Source: Panaeolus papilionaceus (Eukaryota; Basidiomycota; Agaricomycetes; Agaricales). Taken from it: 64,000 nucleotides of DNA. The stretch covers positions 1,240,001-1,304,000 of the forward strand of contig JADNRZ010000013.1 in assembly GCA_015501605.1 (NCBI GenBank), given 5' to 3'. Below are positions 58,583 to 64,000 of this stretch, in pieces (the stretch's first letter is position 1; each line of letters starts with the position of its first letter). Below the pieces are notes generated by a model. It saw nothing but the letters and a program-made list of their open reading frames with translations. It did not search any database and was not told the DNA's origin. A program made the position numbers and the translations under genes.

Positions 58583-61500
58583 TCTCCCAATCCACCCCAA
58601 TCCACTACTACCCACCCACCCCAACCTACCTGGTACCCCCCTCCCATTCCCTTGGAAAACTACCAATCCACCCATTCCAGCTCACCCGCCGCTCACTCGG
58701 AAATCCACCCTACCCAACCTGCCCACCTACTAGTAATAATTAATTCACTTATATTCTATCTAATGAAATAACTATTTAGTGTAGTTACCCAAAATGTAGG
58801 AAATCCATGGTGGTCCATGGATCACACTCAGTCATTATGTTGTAGCTAGTCCATGGATCAACAAAGTCGCTACATTGTAATTACCTTATATCGTTGATAA
58901 AATAAACACTCACCGGTTTCCTGCGGATAGCCCAACTATACAAATCTTCAACCTGTAAGGTCCCACTTCAGCGTGCACTAAATGTTGTCGCTGAGGGTTG
59001 ACTACAAGACTTGTCGCTCTTACTCTAAGCTGGGTGGTATTCATCAATTTGCGGCTTGTGCTTGGGGTCACTACAATAGGGCGGCGACGATGGCGAGGTG
59101 TTGGATATTTGGCTTAGATTTGGGGGATAGTGCAATGGAGACTAGGAAGGATGAGCACACGTTTTGAGCTCAGGCTGTAGTGGTTGTAGTTCATGGAGGA
59201 TGGGCGGTATAGCCTAGACGGTTTTGGACGAGATCAACCACAACTCTAAAGCCAAGTGTCGGCACCACCATTTATTATCGTTGAGTGTAAGGAGCTCACA
59301 GACAATTTTGCGCCTCTAGTTCCTAAACCACAACACAGGTTGGCCCGTCACATCCATATTGCTCCAAAATCCATCCTGTGCCCGTCCATTTGTGAGATGA
59401 GAGTGGGTGACAGATAGACGATGATCAGTTACGATGAGCACCTTGGAAAATTGGACTACAAGTGGTAAAGGATGAATGGGCGTCAGGCAGAGGGTGGTAT
59501 GTGGCATTGGATGGGGAGGCGTGTCATCTGTGGAATAAAGTCAACCATGACACTGAAGTGCTGCACACGAATACGCACATACCATGCCAAGCGTCAGCAT
59601 CTTCGTTCCCGATTGAAGGGTACAAAGAGACTGAAAATAAATTCTCAATTTTGCCATGACCGACCACCAAGTGCGTCGCTATACGGGATCCTTATTCGTA
59701 TAAAAAGTATCCTGTCATCTTGTCCTATAATGCGATGTATGTGAACTAAGGTTGGGGATTTGGCTGCTAAAAGCATGAAAAGAGGTTGGCGGTGCATAGG
59801 ACCATAGATTTGGAACAGTGTGGCGGAAGACAGGTCTCTAGTTGGTCCCAGTTCTGATGCGGATTCGCAATATGTACTAAGCTGAGCTTGTCGTTGATTG
59901 AGATTCAAGCAGTCAACATCTTAACATCCACGCCAGATATGTATAACTAGAATAATAACATGTATGTGATGAGCGTTTAGTAACTTCAGGAAAAAAAAAT
60001 GGACAAGACACTTACTATGCGTCAACATGATGTTGGGATGATTGTAGGCCAACTCGCGTCGCGTCTGTCGCTGATGGTCATTCTGAGAAACATGTTCTGA
60101 CGACGGTATAAAGGTATAGACTGTCAGGAGGTAGGCTTTGGTGAGCCATTGAGTGGTTTTGAGCAGAACGTTCGCGGGTGAGGCCATGGAGGAACTGGTT
60201 CTGGTTGAAGAGTGGCTTAGCACAGCCACTTGGTCCTTCCCCAATTGGAATATCATCAGTGAGCCTGAAATGTTGCTTCCGCTTTGTTCAAGAGCCCGAT
60301 GCACCGCCACGAGTCTGGGCCAGTATGCCATCTTCGACTCCACACTAGGGGTAGGTGGCTCATCGCCGTCGTCGCTATCATATCTTTCAGCGCAGTTGAC
60401 TTGGGTGTAATCTAAAAATAGATGACCTCGTCTCTCGTTGTCTCCGCACTCTCTCTGGTCTCAACTATCCATCATCCCTCTGGCCTCCTCCTTCGCCCTC
60501 GCTCGTTCCTTCACATCCTTCCTTCTCGTCCCTTTTGATGTTCAAATTCACATTCACACTTGAATTTTACGAATATTTATGCTCTCACAATCTGCATGCT
60601 CATCAACAAGGATCAACACAGAGGCAAAAAGCACCCAGATTCTTTTCGTAGTTAGATGAACATGAAACAATGTCAAGTAAAAACAGAAGAAAGGGTGAAT
60701 ATGAATACGAGGGCGATCAAAACTGATGTATGCACTCCGATACAACTCGTGATCAAATTTAATCGACCAACCTCATCTATGATTCAACCTCAACACTCTC
60801 CTCTTCTCCTATCACCATACCGTACCCCTCCTCCCTCCTCCCTTCCAACACCACGCTCCTCCAACCCAAACATCCTTAAAGTGCTGTACCACACTTCCAA
60901 CGCTGCATCACTACATGTCCATGTGTTCATTCCAAATCTTAATACATCATCACGGTGGGACGAGGGCACCCTCATGATGAGGCGTCCAATCCCTGGCTCT
61001 TAGAACGCAGGGAAAAGAGGAAAAGAAGTTGGGAAACGAACATTGTGACATCAAGCCCTTGGATGACTGATACGTAAAGATTGGGTTATAGAGCAATGTT
61101 AACGAGGCCGGTAATAGTATGCATATATCAAGGAAAAGATGGAGGCGAGAGACGGGAGGAAGTAAAAAATAAAATAGAATAAAAATAACGAGCTTTCCTT
61201 CATCTTTGGCTCATAGAGCAGATGCGGCGGGTTAATGTAAAAAGCAAGGGTTAAATGACAGAAATCATCCACAAGCCAACGACTCATGGATGACTGACAT
61301 AGCCACCCTCTAACTCACAGACGGAGAGGATAAACAGTGAGGCGATGGAAATAAACGAAATAAACGAAAAACAATCCAGCTCTATCAGCTGCGCATAGGT
61401 AGCCGATATCAGAACAGACTAACAGCACGGGACCAGGGACAAAGCCACCTCTCCTCACCCGCTGATCATTTGTAGATGAACAGCTGGCGGACTCATGGGC

Positions 61501-62237
61501 CAGTCGGAGGGGAAGACAGAGCATGTCAATGAGTGTTCACTTCACGGTGCAGAACACCCATAGGTGTTCACTCCAACGTCTGGCTGACAGACCGTGTGGT
61601 GAAGAAACGGACAGAAATGGATTGAAAAAAGGAATACATCCAGCCTAGCCATGCAGAGACGACTAGTAACCGCCGCTAACTCGTAGATCGACAACTGGTG
61701 AGGTGAAAGTGAAGTATAAAATCAAACAAGACCCATCCCCAACGTCAGAAACCGCCCTCTGGCTGATGCACCAGTGGTGATGAGGATGAGTTCCGGAATA
61801 AACGAATTAAATACCTAATCCCGGACTGACCGCACATGGATGGTCAGTCACAGCAACCTGGTTTGCAGACCAGGTGGCCTCAGGATCAGGAAAAGGAATG
61901 GAAAGGAAGAAAACAAAAAGCGGCTGCAAGGAGTAGGCGTGAGGGCACTCCCTCATACTCGGAGCGTTATAGTGTGAAAATGCCTCATGAACTGGGAAAG
62001 TGCTGGAAAATATGTGAAACGTTAGCGATATGAGCTCCTGGAAACTTGGCGGGATACCCTAACGCGCATATACAGCTCCCATTCCCTCTCAATGTCAGAG
62101 GTCTTCAGAGAATTTGGGTACAATTACAGCGACCTAGGCAAAGGTCAAGTGTTCTTTGTACCTCAGTTCCCGAGGATTGGGTATGGAGCAGTATCCTGGA
62201 GAGCGGAAAGGAGGCGAGATGGTGGTTGTGGTAGGGA

Positions 62238-63391
62238 TCTATATCTATATTTTAACAGAGAACAGGTGTGAACGGCTTACACAATTTTAGTCAGCAAATT
62301 TTAAGTAAGCAGATTCTGCTCGAACATCGCTCGGTTGAAGCTCGGTTCCCATCGTGTCCCTGAACTCTTCCCATCATAATGGGAGACGAGAGATAAGAGC
62401 CAGAAAATCCTGATGTAGTTATTTACTGTACATGCCACAAGATAGAAACACAGGAGTAGCAAGCACAGCACGGCAATAACTTAATTTTTGATCAAATGCA
62501 CAAGGGAGAAGATCAAACAGGACAACACAAATTTAATAAAATTGAGAAGGCTTGAGGTACACCAGGGACGTATATGAATGTAATTAGAAATATAATTTGC
62601 ATTTGAACAACACTGATAAGCCACTCTCGATTATCTGATATGTGTTGACAACTTGATATGAATAAATTTGGAGTACATGAAACGGATTTTAGCGAAAGAC
62701 TTCAATAGGATGATACCTACTGTAGCCTTTGATTAATTTGGCAGGGGGTGGGACATGGAACAACGATGCCAAACTGTGTCCTCCTGTCTACCTGGGCAGG
62801 GACCTGGGAGATATGCAAAATTTCGGTGGAGGCTCATGTACAGAGGGTGTTTTCGACATTGATAAGGCTACTGTTGAGCGTTGATTGGGGGTGGAAATGC
62901 ACAGGAGTGTGCAAACTGTCAAATAAAATAATTTTTGATTTCCTTTGATTTATGTTATTTTTATAGTAGGTGTCCCAATTCGTCGTCTGAAGGGGGTGGG
63001 ATAGGAGACCTTCAAACAAATTGAAATGATACAGTAATAGTTTGGTATTCAGATCGTGAGAACAGCGTGTGAGCACACAGTGCGAGCCATTGCATTACAT
63101 CCAGCAAAAGTTTACTCCACGGGAAAGGCACAGGGCAAGCACAGCTTAATACCTACTGTGTAACTGGGTGTGTTGACAACTGGCAAGTGTGCAGGGCGAG
63201 CTTCTGCATTCCTTATGCATTCCTTTCAAAAATACTGTCTCTACAGGAAAAAAGTCCCCTGTAAGAGATGAAAATAGGTATTAAAAATTCAAATAAATAA
63301 CTATTAAAGAGCTGTCTTACTTCCTTGCATACGGCAAGTAGTAAGCAGCCTGAGTTGAAGCCGTGGCGGAGCCACGGCAAGCGCCAGCTTG
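62238..63391 (+). mobile_element. Non-autonomous Helitron-like element, 1154 bp
   Basis: The element starts TCTATATCTATATTTT after a host A and ends CTTG before a host T. Removing it restores GGTGGTTGTGGTAGGGA+TTAGGGATGAGCC. This matches the uninterrupted U3 site at about 20381-20410 with no length change and so no target duplication. Nine bases before the end is an 8-bp hairpin (63360-63378). TC start, A|T insertion and a 3' hairpin are Helitron hallmarks; the end CTTG departs from the usual CTRR. No Rep/helicase is present. The alternative, a 7-bp TAGGGAT duplication, would require a coincidental 7-bp host deletion. Confidence 0.75.
63360..63378 (+). other. 3' terminal hairpin of the Helitron-like element
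   Basis: GCCGTGGC, loop GGA, GCCACGGC: a perfect 8-bp stem followed by nine bases and the CTTG end, the position expected for a Helitron terminator. Confidence 0.75.
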
Positions 63392-64000
63392 TTAGGGATG
63401 AGCCGACGTTACAGGAATCAACATTACAACCTTGTGTCAGGTTTGATTTGGTCACATTGTAACACCGGACTCTAAAAATAGATTGGCCCGACTTCACCAC
63501 GACAGGTTGCACTCCCTTGTCAAATGCATCATCGACTCCAACTCATGCATATGTATGTCATAAAAAGAACTTGAAGATTAAGATACACTGATCTGCTCTT
63601 CGCTTTCTCGTCGCTCTCGACCCCCCACATATAGAATCCACCTTGGCTACTTCTCTTCTTGTTTTCATGATGTCATCTCATCTATGACTCGCAATCCGGG
63701 AGCAACAACGAGTATATAAATTAGAGACAAGCAAAAAAAAAAGAGGAAGAAAGAAAAAAGAGAAGCTAATCGTTACAGTGGGTATCAATGCATGTGAAAT
63801 CCAATGTACTCTAAATCTAGTCAGCTTAAGAGGTGAGAGATATGGGCAAGGCGGGCGGAGCGCAACGCTCGATGTGTAGGGTTCATATTCACCCCATGCG
63901 GTAACGGTACATACAAATGACGGGAGATAATTTAATGAAACCAAACGCACTCACCCGTATTTTCGACAACCCCTGCCTCCCCATCCCACACCTCCCCTTA

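Larger units (their letters stand above)
54248..58892. mobile_element. 4.6-kb fold-back element with near-perfect 2-kb arms
   Basis: Left arm 54260-56258 and right arm 56881-58880 are reverse complements. Positions pair with a constant sum of 113139 up to a G5/C6 run (54771-54775 versus 58364-58369), and 113140 outside it. The spacer is 56259-56880. The direct repeat GTTGATA flanks the element (54241-54247 and 58893-58899); in U1, U3 and U5 the same site occurs once and uninterrupted. Outermost 12 bp on each side are only partly mirrored. No transposase is recognised. The class is uncertain; a 7-8 bp duplication would suit hAT-like elements. Confidence 0.85.
1..64000. repeat. Higher-order tandem array of GTPase units (long-short-long, twice)
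   Basis: Six units occur in order: U1 1-8598 long, U2 8599-15817 short, U3 15818-24537 long, U4 24538-35736 long, U5 35737-44976 short, U6 44977-64000 long and unfinished. U1 matches U4 closely, for example around 669/25162, 1123/25617 and 2996/27548. U2 matches U5 (10285/37419) and U3 matches U6 (18698/60554). The offset U1 to U4 starts near 24.49 kb and grows to 27.14 kb after the insertion in U4. Short units lack most of block D and carry an extra segment of about 1 kb after a short-tailed GTPase. Confidence 0.85.
44977..64000. repeat. Unit U6 intergenic blocks, carrying three large insertions
   Basis: Host blocks: A 44938-45420; B 45420-46063 continued at 54197-54247; C about 58893-60280; D 60280-62237 and 63392-63590; E 63590-64000, where the window ends. 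Comparison with U3 puts position 64000 at about 20996, so the next GTPase start would be expected some 1.7 kb beyond the window. The inserts are a Gypsy element, a fold-back element and a Helitron-like element. No other gene is supported. Confidence 0.7.

Noticed and set aside
62232..63398. Reading the Helitron-like insert as an element with a 7-bp TAGGGAT duplication
   Set aside because: Possible on its face, but the U3 empty site then needs a separate 7-bp deletion. The A|T insertion model restores the U3 sequence exactly.

Overview
The window is fungal nuclear DNA, most likely from a basidiomycete (Agaricomycetes-like). The spliced genes have five short introns (about 48-70 bp) with GT..AG ends. 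The retroelements are a Ty3/Gypsy element and a DIRS-like RT-RNase H / tyrosine recombinase pair of the kind common in those fungi. No rRNA, tRNA, CRISPR array or bacterial operon was seen. Genus cannot be told from the sequence.

The backbone is a tandem array of one gene, a P-loop GTPase (Walker A GPTGAGKSS, DAPG, TTMWD) with a two-copy 73-residue helical repeat behind the G domain. Four copies look intact: G1 7031-8598, G2 13969-15817, G3 22696-24537 and G4 34169-35736. G5 (44506-44976) is truncated. The last codons of an earlier copy (G0) lie at 1-22, and the right edge stops about 1.7 kb before the point where a further copy would be expected. Between the genes lie 5-9 kb of non-coding blocks (called A-F here) that recur in the same order: A = GTPase 3' flank, B, C, D (with a degenerate minisatellite), E, F = GTPase 5' flank. 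The units come in a long type (U1, U3, U4, U6) and a short type lacking most of D (U2, U5). They repeat as long-short-long twice, so the array is a higher-order repeat with a basic period of about 24.5 kb.

Mobile elements of several classes have landed in single units, and the paralogous units keep the empty sites. U4 holds two nested long-terminal-inverted-repeat elements (29566-31999, with 30674-31845 inside it). U5 holds a DIRS-like fragment (38791-41245) and a 989-bp TIR element with a 9-bp target duplication (41274-42262). U6 holds a complete Gypsy retrotransposon on the minus strand with two 704-bp LTRs that read as identical (46064-54196), a 4.6-kb fold-back element whose 2-kb arms are almost perfect mirror copies full of TTTCCGCGGAAA palindromes (54248-58892), and a Helitron-like insert (62238-63391).

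The most interesting system is the GTPase family itself. It shows tandem expansion, two alternative C-terminal tails on a common core, amino-acid changes concentrated in the second helical repeat between the two closest copies, and loss of one copy. That pattern resembles fast-evolving recognition or defence gene clusters, but no function can be read from the sequence alone. All comparisons were made by eye, without alignment software or database searches.
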